Assembly (NCBI GenBank): GCA_002502785.1
Contig: DAQG01000061.1
Span: forward strand, 1 to 24,008
DNA length: 24,008 nucleotides
Direction of reading: 5' to 3'
DNA from: Methanothrix harundinacea
GTDB lineage: Archaea; Halobacteriota; Methanosarcinia; Methanotrichales; Methanotrichaceae
A model generated the notes under the pieces. The model did no database searches. It was not told the DNA's origin and saw only the letters and a program-made list of their open reading frames with translations. Both the position numbers and the translations under genes were made by a program. Below are positions 5,956 to 14,396 of this stretch, one piece after another; the first letter of the stretch is position 1, and the number at the start of each line of letters is the position of its first letter.

Positions 5956-6450
5956 TTACCGCAGATACTCCGCCTGGATCGCCACGACCTCGGTGCTATC
6001 TTTCGCCGCAGCGTACTCCTCCAGAGGCTCGCGGTTCAGCTCCAAGAAGACGTGACCCCAGGAAAATTTGGCCAGGATCTCCTCTGCCTGGGACCGCTCG
6101 CCCAGGATCACTAGGGCCGCGGCGAAGGCCTCGACGGTAGAGAGCTTGAAGGGCTTTCCGAAGTTGACCGAGTTTGCGGCGACGAGAAAGGGAAGCGCCC
6201 TCTCCTTGAGGCGCATCTTGCCGAAGACCTCCTCGGCATGAGCCCAGGAGCAGTCGAGGGCGGCAAGCCCACGACCCACCTCGGATCTATCGGCGGGGGA
6301 GAGGGCCTTCTCGGAGAAGGGGCTCAAGACCAGGTATCCCCGGAGCTGGTTATACCTCTTGGTGGACTTTGCGAGCTTGAATCTCTCAAGCTTCCTTCCT
6401 GTACACCTCTTGGGGTCGCACTGGTTTGCGGTGTAGATGAGGAGCTCCAT
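5956..6450 (-). CDS. tsr3: Tsr3-type rRNA aminocarboxypropyltransferase (DUF367)
   Basis: A 164-aa protein of the Tsr3 family, which moves the 3-amino-3-carboxypropyl group of S-adenosylmethionine to a hypermodified base of small-subunit rRNA. Visible signatures are CTGRKL (16-21), LSPFSEKALSPAD (42-54), DCSWA (66-70), the long FLVAANSVNFGKPFKLSTVEA block (about 88-108) and FSWGHVFLELN (129-139). Length is typical of the short archaeal form. The ATG at 6450 gives the expected N-terminus. It diverges from ValRS with 96 bp between the starts, so the two share a promoter region. Cytoplasmic. Confidence 0.9.
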   Translation of the reverse strand: MELLIYTANQCDPKRCTGRKLERFKLAKSTKRYNQLRGYLVLSPFSEKALSPADRSEVGRGLAALDCSWAHAEEVFGKMRLKERALPFLVAANSVNFGKPFKLSTVEAFAAALVILGERSQAEEILAKFSWGHVFLELNREPLEEYAAAKDSTEVVAIQAEYLR

Positions 6451-6546
6451 GATCCCTGTGATCTACCGATAATCCTATTAACGTTGTTTGCAACTCTCCC
6501 CACCATTATCCCTTTCGCGGAAATAAAGAACTCAGAGGCCATCCCG

Positions 6547-9135
6547 ATGAGCGAGATCTCCAAGGAGTACGACTTCAAGCAGGTTGAAGAAAGGTGGGTG
6601 GACACCTGGGACGAGTCCATCTACTATTTCGACTGGAACTCCGATGGGCCCCAGTACATAATCGACACGCCGCCACCTTACCCCACCGGAAACTTCCACA
6701 TAGGAAACGCCCTCAACTGGTGCTACATCGACTTCGTCGCACGGTACAAGAGGATGAGGGGCTACAACGTCATGTTCCCCCAGGGCTGGGACTGCCACGG
6801 CCTTCCCACCGAGGTGAAGGTGGAGGAGATCCATAAGATCACCAAAAACGAGGTCCCAAGGGAGGAGTTCCGCCGTCTCTGCGAGGAGCTGACGGCCCAA
6901 AACATCGCGAAGATGAGGGTAACGATGCGACGGCTCGGCTTCTCCAACGACTGGTCGAACGAGTACGTGACGATGCTCCCCGATTACTACTCCAAGACCC
7001 AGAGGTCCTTCGTTCGGATGTTCGAGAAGGGGATGATCTATCGGGAAGACCATCCCGTCAACTGGTGCCCCCGCTGCGGCACGGCCATCGCCTTCGCCGA
7101 GGTGGAGTACGATTCCAGAACCACTGCCCTCAATTACCTTCGCTTCGGCTCGAACCTGGGAGACCTGGAGATCGCCACCAGTCGTCCCGAGCTTCTGGCG
7201 GCCTGCGTCGCCGTGGCCGTCCACCCCGAGGACGAGAAGCACGGGAAATACATCGGAACCGAGGTGCAGGTGCCGGTCTTCGACTACAACGTCCCGGTCA
7301 TAGCCGACGAGGTCGTCGACCCGACGTTCGGCACGGGCGTCGTCATGATCTGCACCTTCGGCGATAAGCAGGACGTTCGATGGTGGGTCGAGCACGACCT
7401 ACCCCTCCGCCAGGCCATTGACCGGGCTGGGAGGATGACGGAGATCGCGGGCAAGTTCGCTGGCATGACGATACCCGAGTGCAAGGAGGCGATCATCGAG
7501 GAGATGAGGTCGTTGGGGATCATCTACAAGCAGGAATCCCTCGACCAGAACGTCGGCCTCTGTTGGAGGTGCAAGACCGCCATAGAGATCCTCTCCGAGC
7601 GGCAGTGGTTTGTGAAGATAAACCCGAGCGAGATCATCGAGACCTCCACTGAGATAGAATGGGTCCCCGAACACATGGAGATCAGGCTTAAGAACTGGAC
7701 CGGGACGATGGACTGGGACTGGTGCATATCGCGCCAGAGGATCTTTGCGACGCCCATACCCGTCTGGTACTGCAAGAAGTGCGGCGAGCCTCTCGTCGCC
7801 AAGGAGGACTGGCTCCCCCTCGACCCGAACCTAGCCCAGCCGCCGATCTCCTGCCCGGGATGCGGCTCAGATGAGTTCGACCCCGAGACGGACGTTCTCG
7901 ACACCTGGATGGACAGTTCCATATCGGCCCTGAACGTCACGGGTTGGCTGAGCGACCATCCGCCCCGCTACCCGGCCCAGCTTCGGCCCCAGGGCCACGA
8001 CATCATCAGGACCTGGGCCTTCTACACCATCCTCAGGGCCAAGGCCCTGGTGGGAGTGAGGCCCTGGGACTCGATCCTCGTCAACGGGATGGTCTTGGGC
8101 GAGGACGGCCACAAGATGAGCAAGTCCCTGAACAACTTCATAGCCCCTGAAGAGGTAGTGGTGAAGTACGGAGCCGACGCCTTCCGGCAGTGGGCGGCGG
8201 TGGGCGGAAGCCCCGGAAGCGACGTCATGTTCCGTTGGAAGGACGTGATCAGCGGCGGCAGGTTCCTTCAGAAGCTCTGGAGCATGTATCGGTTCTCTGC
8301 TCCACACGCCGTCAAATCCAGCGATGCGGCCCCGAACCAGGTGGACCGGTGGCTCCTCTTCGAGCTCTCCACGATGATCGAGGCGGTCACAGACTCGATG
8401 GACCGGTTCCAGTTCGACGAGGCCTTCAGGGCGATCAGGGGCTTTGCCTGGGACGTCCTCGCCGACAACTACATCGAGCTCGTCAAGTCCCGGCTCTACG
8501 GCGCCGACGGCCCCGAGAAGAGGGCGGCCCAGTCGACGATCTACACCGCCATCGAGGCCCTGACGAGCCTTCTTGCGCCCTTCACCCCCTTCATAGCCGA
8601 GGAGATCAGACAGAACCTCTCCGGCGAGTCGGTCCACACCTCCAGCTGGCCCATGCCATCGGGCATCCCGGCCCAGCCCGAGGGAAGCGTGATCAAGGAC
8701 GTAGCAGCGGCCGTGAGAAGATACAAGTCGGACCGAGGCATGGCCCTCAACTCGCCCCTCGCAGGGATCGAGGTATATTCGGACCTTGACCTGGAGACGA
8801 TCGACCTCTCCGGCTCCACCAGCTCGCCTGTGGCCGTGAAGCGAGGAAGTCCAAAGATCGAGACGAGGGCTGTCGAGGTGAAGCCCCAAATGAAGGCGAT
8901 AGGTCCCGTCTTCAAGAACCTGAGCGGCGAGATCATCAGAAAGATCACATCCATTGACCCGGAGGAGGTGGCCAGACAATTGGAGACCGGAAAAATCGAG
9001 ATCGAGGTGGGCGAGGAGGTCGTGGAGCTCGGCCCCGAGGCGGTCGAGATCGCTACCGAGACCCTCTCAGCCGGAAAAGCCGTCGAGATGATCATTCTCG
9101 CGGGTGTCACCGTCCTCATCAGGACAGGATCATGA
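6547..9135 (+). CDS. valS: Valyl-tRNA synthetase
   Basis: Class I synthetase that charges tRNA-Val. The frame stays open upstream to 6238, but that part lies in the antisense of tsr3 and has no family match; the ATG at 6547 gives MSEISKEYDF, the usual archaeal N-terminus, and 862 residues, normal for archaea. Signature one is TPPPYPTGNFHIGN (41-54), the archaeal HIGN form. The second is GHKMSKS (521-527). Between them lie zinc-type pairs (NWCPRCGTA, CWRCKTA, CKKCGE, CPGCGS) and the CP1 editing domain. The anticodon-binding domain follows KMSKS (DRWLLFEL onward). It overlaps the next gene by ATGA and heads a three-gene operon. Confidence 0.95.
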   Translation: MSEISKEYDFKQVEERWVDTWDESIYYFDWNSDGPQYIIDTPPPYPTGNFHIGNALNWCYIDFVARYKRMRGYNVMFPQGWDCHGLPTEVKVEEIHKITKNEVPREEFRRLCEELTAQNIAKMRVTMRRLGFSNDWSNEYVTMLPDYYSKTQRSFVRMFEKGMIYREDHPVNWCPRCGTAIAFAEVEYDSRTTALNYLRFGSNLGDLEIATSRPELLAACVAVAVHPEDEKHGKYIGTEVQVPVFDYNVPVIADEVVDPTFGTGVVMICTFGDKQDVRWWVEHDLPLRQAIDRAGRMTEIAGKFAGMTIPECKEAIIEEMRSLGIIYKQESLDQNVGLCWRCKTAIEILSERQWFVKINPSEIIETSTEIEWVPEHMEIRLKNWTGTMDWDWCISRQRIFATPIPVWYCKKCGEPLVAKEDWLPLDPNLAQPPISCPGCGSDEFDPETDVLDTWMDSSISALNVTGWLSDHPPRYPAQLRPQGHDIIRTWAFYTILRAKALVGVRPWDSILVNGMVLGEDGHKMSKSLNNFIAPEEVVVKYGADAFRQWAAVGGSPGSDVMFRWKDVISGGRFLQKLWSMYRFSAPHAVKSSDAAPNQVDRWLLFELSTMIEAVTDSMDRFQFDEAFRAIRGFAWDVLADNYIELVKSRLYGADGPEKRAAQSTIYTAIEALTSLLAPFTPFIAEEIRQNLSGESVHTSSWPMPSGIPAQPEGSVIKDVAAAVRRYKSDRGMALNSPLAGIEVYSDLDLETIDLSGSTSSPVAVKRGSPKIETRAVEVKPQMKAIGPVFKNLSGEIIRKITSIDPEEVARQLETGKIEIEVGEEVVELGPEAVEIATETLSAGKAVEMIILAGVTVLIRTGS

Positions 9136-9656
9136 TCGAGGTCGAGGTCAAAGCTCGCTCTTTTCCCGGAATCGAGGAGAAGATCCTCGATCTGGGCGGC
9201 GAGCTGATCGGGGTGGAAAACCACCTCGACCTATACTTCAACTCTCCTTTTTGCGACTTCGCACGAACCGACGAGGCTCTCAGGATCAGGGTCAAGGAGG
9301 AGGGGGCGCGGCTAACATATAAGGGGCCGAAGCTCGATTCTGAGACGAAGTCCCGGCGGGAGTTGACAGTCCGGGTCGACGATCCAAAAGCTCTTGAGTC
9401 AATCCTGGAATCGGTCGGTTTTTCCAGGGCGGCAGTCGTCAAAAAGAGAAGGACGAAGTACGGCTTGAAGGAGGCCGTCCTCTGCGTCGACGAGGTGGAG
9501 GGGCTTGGATCTTTCGTCGAGGTGGAGCTGTCCGGGGATGAGGACTGGGAAGCTCAGAAGAGGACTGCTCTTGATATCCTGAAAACTCTCGGCCTTGTGG
9601 AGCCCATAAGAAAGTCCTACCTTGAGCTTTTGAATGATGCGGGAGAGATTGAATGA
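9132..9656 (+). CDS. CYTH-domain protein, class IV adenylate cyclase (CyaB)-like
   Basis: A 174-aa single-domain CYTH protein. The defining ExExK motif is at the very N-terminus (MIEVEVK: E3, E5, K7), followed by alternating charged strands of the triphosphate tunnel (LRIRVKEEGARLTYKGPK, KSRRELTVRV, KKRRTKY, VDEVEGLGSFVEVE). CYTH proteins bind triphosphorylated substrates with divalent metal; members act as adenylate cyclase, thiamine triphosphatase or inorganic triphosphatase, and sequence alone does not tell which. The archaeal role is unsettled. The ATG overlaps the ValRS stop (ATGA), and its own TGA overlaps the next ATG, so the three genes are translationally coupled. Confidence 0.88.
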   Translation: MIEVEVKARSFPGIEEKILDLGGELIGVENHLDLYFNSPFCDFARTDEALRIRVKEEGARLTYKGPKLDSETKSRRELTVRVDDPKALESILESVGFSRAAVVKKRRTKYGLKEAVLCVDEVEGLGSFVEVELSGDEDWEAQKRTALDILKTLGLVEPIRKSYLELLNDAGEIE

Positions 9657-10537
9657 CCGGTGAAACTATCTGGGAGCGACTCCGCCCCATGGCGGTGATG
9701 ATGTTCTTCGTCGTGGTTGTCCAGGTCCTCTCTCTTGCCCTGATGCCTTCTCTATCCAGAACGGAGGTCAGGATCTTTGAGAACCCCGAATCTGCCGCCA
9801 ACCCTTTCAGCTACATAATCCTGGTCCTGGGGTTCACCCTCTTCATACTGATGGCCATGAGGCTGAAGAAGGGCTGGGTCGTGAGCGGTGTGGTCTTGCT
9901 TGCGATAGCCATGGGCGTCTACTACGTCCTTTCGGCATTCTTTCCGCCCCTTCCGGCGCTGCTCTTATCCCTGGCGGTTCTCACCTTCTTGCACCTCTAC
10001 CCGGAGTGGTACGTCATCGACGTCGTGGGCCTTCTTGTTTGCGCGGGGGTTGGAACCCTCTTCGGTCTCAGCATGACCCCCTTTCCGGCTCTACTCCTTC
10101 TGGTGGTGCTGGCGGCCTACGATGCCATCTCCGTCTACAAGACCCGGCACATGGTGACCCTCGCCGAGGGGGTCATGGAGATCAGGGCCCCCCTCCTCTT
10201 CGTGGTTCCGCGGAAGAGGGGCTACAGTTTCCGGCGCGAGGGGCTCGGGTCCGGAAACGATAGAGGCGCTTACTTTTTGGGCCTGGGAGACGCCATCATA
10301 CCCACGGTTCTGGTGATCTCCGCCAACTGGTCGCTCGCCCTTCCCCAGCATGAGCTTCTCTTGGGGATAGGGGCGAACCTTCCGGCCTTGGGGGCTATGC
10401 TCGGAACCTACCTCGGCTTTGCCGTCCTCTCAATGACTTCGAGGGATAAGCCTCAGGCGGGTCTGCCCTTCCTCAACGGCGGCGCGATCCTTGGCTTCCT
10501 CCTGGCGGCTCTGATCTCGGGGGTCGCTGTCTTCTGA
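9653..10537 (+). CDS. Presenilin/signal peptide peptidase-type intramembrane protease (PSH)
   Basis: A 294-aa polytopic protein with about nine hydrophobic segments. It carries both catalytic aspartate motifs of the A22 family: YD at 156-157 (LAAYDAISV) and GLGD at 210-213 (FLGLGDAIIP). The C-terminal motif that is PAL in presenilins reads LPFLN (271-275) here. Such archaeal homologues cut substrates within the membrane; natural substrates are unknown. The first segment (about 13-31) is followed by an extracytoplasmic loop, and a basic loop separates the two Asp helices (KRGYSFRREG). The start overlaps the CyaB-like stop as ATGA. A run of eight T at 10553-10560 just after the stop probably ends the operon. 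Confidence 0.9.
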   Translation: MTGETIWERLRPMAVMMFFVVVVQVLSLALMPSLSRTEVRIFENPESAANPFSYIILVLGFTLFILMAMRLKKGWVVSGVVLLAIAMGVYYVLSAFFPPLPALLLSLAVLTFLHLYPEWYVIDVVGLLVCAGVGTLFGLSMTPFPALLLLVVLAAYDAISVYKTRHMVTLAEGVMEIRAPLLFVVPRKRGYSFRREGLGSGNDRGAYFLGLGDAIIPTVLVISANWSLALPQHELLLGIGANLPALGAMLGTYLGFAVLSMTSRDKPQAGLPFLNGGAILGFLLAALISGVAVF

Positions 10538-10552
10538 GGATTCACCGACAAC

Positions 10553-10560
10553 TTTTTTTT
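10553..10560 (+). terminator. Oligo-T terminator of the valS operon
   Basis: Eight T in a row begin 15 bases after the protease stop. Oligo-U without a strong hairpin is the usual archaeal intrinsic terminator. Confidence 0.45.
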
Positions 10561-10596
10561 GGCGGCACAGCATTTCCAGTACCGGAGGTCTAAGAG

Positions 10597-10794
10597 GTGG
10601 ACGATAACGACGTCGTTTTAGAGGCGCAGTTTGTGCCCTTCTGCCCGAAATGCGGGACCGAGTGCGAGGAGAGAGAGCTGAGGCGGGCTCTGGACTCGGA
10701 CAACTGGAAGAAGATCGTGGTGGAGGCGATCTACTACTGTCCCAAGTGTGACAACTACTGGAGCGAGGGCCTGGTCGAGAAGGGGTACAAGTGA
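10597..10794 (+). CDS. Small zinc-ribbon protein (65 aa)
   Basis: GTG start at 10597, set by GGAGGT at 10584-10589 with 7-base spacing. The protein has two CPKC knuckles (16-19 and 48-51) plus Cys 23, which should bind one zinc. It is acidic, with no membrane segment. It precedes trm1 by 80 bp on the same strand, so co-transcription is likely, and a role in RNA or protein binding is a guess. The reading frame, ribosome site and paired CxxC make it a real gene; the specific function is unknown. Confidence 0.72.
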   Translation: MDDNDVVLEAQFVPFCPKCGTECEERELRRALDSDNWKKIVVEAIYYCPKCDNYWSEGLVEKGYK

Positions 10795-10874
10795 CTTGTC
10801 CATGACCTGGAACGCTTCGGACCGTCACCTTGGCGCCATCATCTTGAGCGCCGCTTTCTCTGGGTCGATTTGAA

Positions 10875-11954
10875 ATGGCGCAGATGATGGTAGAGGGCTC
10901 GGTCACCCTCAACGTCGAGGGGGCCTTCTACAACCCGAGGATGAAGCTGAACCGGGATCTGGGGGCGGTGGTGGCAAAAGTCCTCGGCATCTCTGATTAC
11001 CTCGACGCTCTCGCCGCCAGTGGAGCGCGCGGTTTGCGGGTGGCAAAAGAGGCTAACGTCGAGCACGTGGCCTTAAACGACGTCAGCCCCAGAGCCGTCG
11101 GCCTCCTCGAAGAGAACGCGAAGCGAAACGGCCTTGAGGGCTGTGAGATCCTCTCCTCCAACGCCAACGTCCTCCTCCACCAGAGGCACTTTGAGGCCGT
11201 CGACCTCGACCCCTTCGGATCGCCCTCCCCCTTTATCGCGGCCGCCTCCCGATCCGCCCTCGACTACCTCTTCATAACTGCGACGGATACCGCTCCACTC
11301 TGCGGTGCCCACCTCAAAAGCGGCATAAGAAAGTACATGGCGGTCCCCGTTAAGGCCGAGCACCATCGGGAGATGGGGGCCAGGATCCTTCTCGGCTCCA
11401 TAGCGAGGGAGCTGGCCAGGGTCGACAAGGGCATGCATCCTCTCTTCACCCACGTATCTGATCATTACGCGAGGGTCTACCTCAGAATCGCGAAGGGGGC
11501 AAAGAACGCCGACAAAACTCTCGAGGATATGGGCCGTCTCGAGCAGTGTCGCCACTGCAGCAGGTGGCGGGTCGTCTTCGGCATGGCTTGCAGGTCCTCG
11601 GGGATATGCTCGTTCTGTGGGGAGAGGGCTGAGGTGGCGGGTCCCCTATGGCTCGGGCCGATCCAGGATCGCGAACATATAATAAAGACTCTCGCGGAGC
11701 TGGAGGGCTCGAAGGCCCGGTCCGATCGCGCGGTCCGACTCCTCCAGCTGTGCGCGGATGAAATCGATGTGCCTATGTACTACGATCACCATAAACTTTG
11801 TAGGAAATTTAAGGTTACGCCGGGGACTGCAGATGATCTCGTCGAGGTGCTGAAATCTGCAGGATGGAGGGCCTCCAGGACCCATTTCAGCGGTGTGGGG
11901 ATCAAGACCGATGCGCCCTTCGAAGTACTGCGAGAGATAGTGTGCTCTATTTAA
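10875..11954 (+). CDS. trm1: tRNA (guanine26-N2)-dimethyltransferase
   Basis: Trm1 makes N2,N2-dimethylguanosine at position 26 of tRNA using S-adenosylmethionine. The 359-aa product starts MAQMMVEGSVTLNVEGAFYN, matching the family's EGxxxxxVxxAFYNPxMxxNRDL opening; the ATG three codons later is an alternative start. Motif I is DALAASGARGLR (44-55), the catalytic region has DLDPFGSP (110-117), and a zinc site has C225, C228, C245 and C248. A C-terminal HxKxCRKFK-type segment (HHKLCRKFK) and THFSGVGIKTDAP close the protein, as usual for archaeal Trm1. Cytoplasmic, housekeeping. Confidence 0.93.
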   Translation: MAQMMVEGSVTLNVEGAFYNPRMKLNRDLGAVVAKVLGISDYLDALAASGARGLRVAKEANVEHVALNDVSPRAVGLLEENAKRNGLEGCEILSSNANVLLHQRHFEAVDLDPFGSPSPFIAAASRSALDYLFITATDTAPLCGAHLKSGIRKYMAVPVKAEHHREMGARILLGSIARELARVDKGMHPLFTHVSDHYARVYLRIAKGAKNADKTLEDMGRLEQCRHCSRWRVVFGMACRSSGICSFCGERAEVAGPLWLGPIQDREHIIKTLAELEGSKARSDRAVRLLQLCADEIDVPMYYDHHKLCRKFKVTPGTADDLVEVLKSAGWRASRTHFSGVGIKTDAPFEVLREIVCSI

Positions 11955-12059
11955 TCGTACCAATGTTGAAATTATTCTTTAGGCCCAGCAAGATCGCGAC
12001 TTCAATTTCAGCTTGACCTAAAAGTTAATATGGGATAAGGGACATAAACTGGGTCGGCT

Positions 12060-12079
12060 ACAGTACAAATATGTACTGT
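12060..12079. repeat. Perfect 20-bp interrupted palindrome
   Basis: ACAGTAC, spacer AAATAT, GTACTGT. Size and symmetry fit a dimeric regulator site. It lies 105 bp past trm1 and 7 bp before the larger inverted repeat. Confidence 0.5.
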
Positions 12080-12086
12080 GGTATCG

Positions 12087-12146
12087 TGGCACGAGATGAT
12101 GAAATTTACCCCCTTCATTGCTACTCCCTTACGTCACCTCGTGCCA
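12087..12146. repeat. Inverted repeat with 9-bp perfect ends in the trm1-npdG gap
   Basis: TGGCACGAG (12087-12095) pairs with CTCGTGCCA (12138-12146). After one mismatch TGA pairs with TCA, and an inner ATGAA/TTCAT pair can extend the fold to a long imperfect hairpin. CCCTTCATTG occurs inside (12111-12120) and again just outside (12148-12157). The whole 11955-12400 stretch holds no gene I can support; besides these repeats it has TTTATATAA (12215-12223) and the npdG box. A structured RNA, a 3' end or a transposon scar are all possible. Confidence 0.45.
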
Positions 12147-12214
12147 ACCCTTCATTGAATCGATCTCAGTTAAGGTCACGTATCTTCGAATCTCAGGATT
12201 TTCCACGATCCGTG

Positions 12215-12223
12215 TTTATATAA
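12215..12223 (+). promoter_or_regulatory. Strong TATA box upstream of npdG
   Basis: TTTATATAA fits the archaeal box A consensus. A start near 12245 would give a leader of about 155 bases for npdG, or drive a short transcript of its own. Confidence 0.4.
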
Positions 12224-12367
12224 TTGCGCCTCTCTTATTCACTGTTTTCAGATCTACCTTTCTGAAATCGCTTTTCAGCGACCCCTCTTCTCGATTGCCT
12301 TTTATCCGGCAGACGTCTTCGATCCCTTCCTGCCGAGTACCTTCACAATATCCGATACCTGGGAAAC

Positions 12368-12378
12368 GATAAAATAAA
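12368..12378 (+). promoter_or_regulatory. Proximal AT-rich box of npdG
   Basis: GATAAAATAAA lies 25-30 bp before the npdG ATG at 12401, and there is no Shine-Dalgarno in between, so a leaderless transcript is plausible. It competes with the distal box at 12215 as the main promoter. Confidence 0.35.
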
Positions 12379-12400
12379 ATGGCCTCAAGACCGGGTCGGC

Positions 12401-13063
12401 ATGAAGATTGCGGTTGTTGGAGGTACTGGCGATTGTGGCCAGGGCTTTGTGAAGCGTTGGGCAAAAGAGCACGAGATAATCATAGGATCGAGAAAGGCCG
12501 ACAGGGCCGAGGAGACGGCAAAAGAGCTGACCTCCTTTTTGAAGGAGAGGGGCGTCGACGCCAGGATCAAAGGGATGGACAACGGCGGCGCCATAGAGGC
12601 GAGCGACCTTGTGGTCCTCAGCATACCCTACGACTTCGTCGAGTCGATGACCTCTGACCTGAAGGAAAGCTATACAGATCAGATCGTGATCTCTCCAGTC
12701 GTACCCATGGCTCGGGTGGAAAAGCACTTCGAGTACACGCCGCCAGCCCAGGGCAGCGCCGCCCTTCTGGTCAAAGACCTTCTTCCCTCCTCTGTCAATT
12801 TGGTCGCGGCCTTTCACACCATATCCTACGCCGCCCTCCAGGATCTGGACCGGACGATCGGGGGCGACGTCGTGATCGTCGGCGACGATCCCGAGGCGAA
12901 GGAGGTTGCAGCAAACCTGGTCCGGATCATAAAAGACCTCAGGCCTCTGGACGGAGGACCCCTGAAGGTCGCGGCCCAGGTGGAGGGGCTGACGCCCCTT
13001 TTGCTGAACATTAGCAGGCTGAACAAGGTCAAGAACGCCGGCATTTCTGTCGTCAAGAGCTGA
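12401..13063 (+). CDS. npdG: F420H2:NADP oxidoreductase
   Basis: This enzyme moves hydride between reduced coenzyme F420 and NADP and supplies NADPH for biosynthesis in methanogens. The 220-aa protein opens MKIAVVGGTGDCGQGFVKRW, with the dinucleotide-binding GGTGDCGQG at 7-15 and the NADP-phosphate pocket GSRK at 29-32. The F420-binding part includes VAAFHTISYAAL (135-146) and the conserved end LLNISRLNKVKNAGISV (201-217). Length is normal. It converges with the TraB-like gene, with 2 bases between stop codons. Its presence is the best evidence in the window for an F420-using archaeon. Confidence 0.93.
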   Translation: MKIAVVGGTGDCGQGFVKRWAKEHEIIIGSRKADRAEETAKELTSFLKERGVDARIKGMDNGGAIEASDLVVLSIPYDFVESMTSDLKESYTDQIVISPVVPMARVEKHFEYTPPAQGSAALLVKDLLPSSVNLVAAFHTISYAALQDLDRTIGGDVVIVGDDPEAKEVAANLVRIIKDLRPLDGGPLKVAAQVEGLTPLLLNISRLNKVKNAGISVVKS

Positions 13064-13065
13064 GT

Positions 13066-14322
13066 TTAGAGGATGCCACCGACGAGATCCTCGGGGCTGA
13101 GCCCGGACATCCGGAGTATCAAGTAGGCTCCGAGGATCGTCCCTGCCACGCTTCCGACGTTCGCGAGGGCTGCTACCAGTATCACCCGAAATAGGGGTAT
13201 CGCCATAAGCTCCTTGAAGGTCTCGGCCTCGGCGAGCTTTTTGGTGTCGGTCATCGTCGGCTTTCTCTTCCAGGCCTCCACAATTCCCGCAAACCAGCCC
13301 GCGGCCATCAGGGGGTTTAAGCTCGTAAGCCATGCCACCATGAAGGCCGTCAGGGCCGAGAGGGGGTGGCCCCTGGCTAGGACCACGCCGAGGGCGCTGA
13401 GGGTGCCGTTCACCAGAAACCAGATCTTGAGGGCGGAAAATAGGTTCTCTGTGCTGCTGCCGGAGATCAGGACGGCGGCGATGGTGACCACCACCAGGAG
13501 CATCATTGCGGCTCCGAAGAGCTTGGGGACCGAGACCCTCCTCTTGGATGGGCGGGCCATATTCTCGAAGGGTGGTATCTTCTCGGGGTGGGCGAGGTAT
13601 CTGGTTATGCCCTCTTTGTGGCCTGCGCCCACCACGGCCAACACCCTTTGCTCCCTTCCGAGGCGGATCAGGTTTCGGGCGATGTATGCGTCCCTCTCGT
13701 CGATCAGAACCTGGGCGGCCCTAGGCGATACAGCTCGGAACTCCTCGATGATCTGAGAGACCACATCCTCCTCGGTCACCTTGTCGATATCGATCTCCTC
13801 GCCCTTACCGAAGGCGGCGGGTATCATCGAGCCCACAAGCTTCACCTTCTCGACGAAGCTCATGGCCGACCAGAACCTCTGGATGGTGACGCCAATGTCC
13901 CTGTCCACCAGGGCTACCCTCGCCCCCGTCTTCTCGGCGACTTCGATGGCGGCGATCATCTCCGAACCGGGCTTGACCCCCAGGTCCGATCCGATCTTCT
14001 TCTGGACGTAGGCGAGGAACCACTGGACCAGGAGGAGATAGAGCTTGCCACCGCTCAAAATCTCCTTTATCTGGAGCTCTCCCGTCTCTTCCTGGCCTGT
14101 AAGGGCGCGGTACCTGCTGTTGCAAAGCTCCACGGCGACGATATCCGGACGCAGGTCCTCTATGGCTCGTGTCACCTCTTGGACGCTCTTTTCGGAGACG
14201 TGGGCCGTCCCTACGATCACGATTTCGCCCTTTTTCTCCACTTGAGGGCCTTGGCTAAGCTCTGCCTCTTTGGTGCCGCTTGAATCTATATCTTCCAAAT
14301 CGATTACCTCGCGGTTGGCCAT
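13066..14322 (-). CDS. TraB/PrgY-type membrane protein
   Basis: ATG at 14322 gives 418 residues; a GTG at 14337 would add five. After a 30-residue acidic head the TraB (GumN/EreA-like) domain shows GTAHVS (38-43), VAVELC (62-67), GSEM (119-122), a DRDIGVTIQR block (140-149) and VVGAGHKEGI (230-239). The His and Glu of GTAH, VELC and GAGH are the conserved, possibly metal-binding residues. Several hydrophobic segments follow (about 268-286, 298-316, 323-350, 377-404). Founders of the family reduce pheromone activity in Enterococcus; the archaeal function is unknown, and a membrane-bound protease is a common hypothesis. Transcribed on the minus strand behind the M50 gene with a 74-bp gap. Confidence 0.88.
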   Translation of the reverse strand: MANREVIDLEDIDSSGTKEAELSQGPQVEKKGEIVIVGTAHVSEKSVQEVTRAIEDLRPDIVAVELCNSRYRALTGQEETGELQIKEILSGGKLYLLLVQWFLAYVQKKIGSDLGVKPGSEMIAAIEVAEKTGARVALVDRDIGVTIQRFWSAMSFVEKVKLVGSMIPAAFGKGEEIDIDKVTEEDVVSQIIEEFRAVSPRAAQVLIDERDAYIARNLIRLGREQRVLAVVGAGHKEGITRYLAHPEKIPPFENMARPSKRRVSVPKLFGAAMMLLVVVTIAAVLISGSSTENLFSALKIWFLVNGTLSALGVVLARGHPLSALTAFMVAWLTSLNPLMAAGWFAGIVEAWKRKPTMTDTKKLAEAETFKELMAIPLFRVILVAALANVGSVAGTILGAYLILRMSGLSPEDLVGGIL

Positions 14323-14396
14323 CTGAGGGGCCCACACCTAGAAAACCCTTTGTGCACGATTGCAGCGCCCAGATCCAATGAGCACATATCTAGAAA

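Noticed and set aside
6238..6546. Upstream extension of the ValRS frame by 103 codons
   Set aside because: It is antisense to tsr3, has no resemblance to ValRS N-termini, and the ATG at 6547 gives the normal archaeal start.
7867..8979. Long open frame on the minus strand opposite valS (370 codons)
   Set aside because: It lies wholly inside valS, has low-complexity Gly/Val/Arg/Asp-rich content and no family match; it is a product of high GC and codon phase.
12087..12146. tRNA gene (end arms look like an acceptor stem)
   Set aside because: Only 60 bases long, arms of 9 bp, no T-loop or anticodon arm.
12118..12372. 84-codon frame before npdG
   Set aside because: No ribosome site, a Ser/Pro/Phe-rich composition of non-coding type, and it crosses the TATA box and repeat structures.
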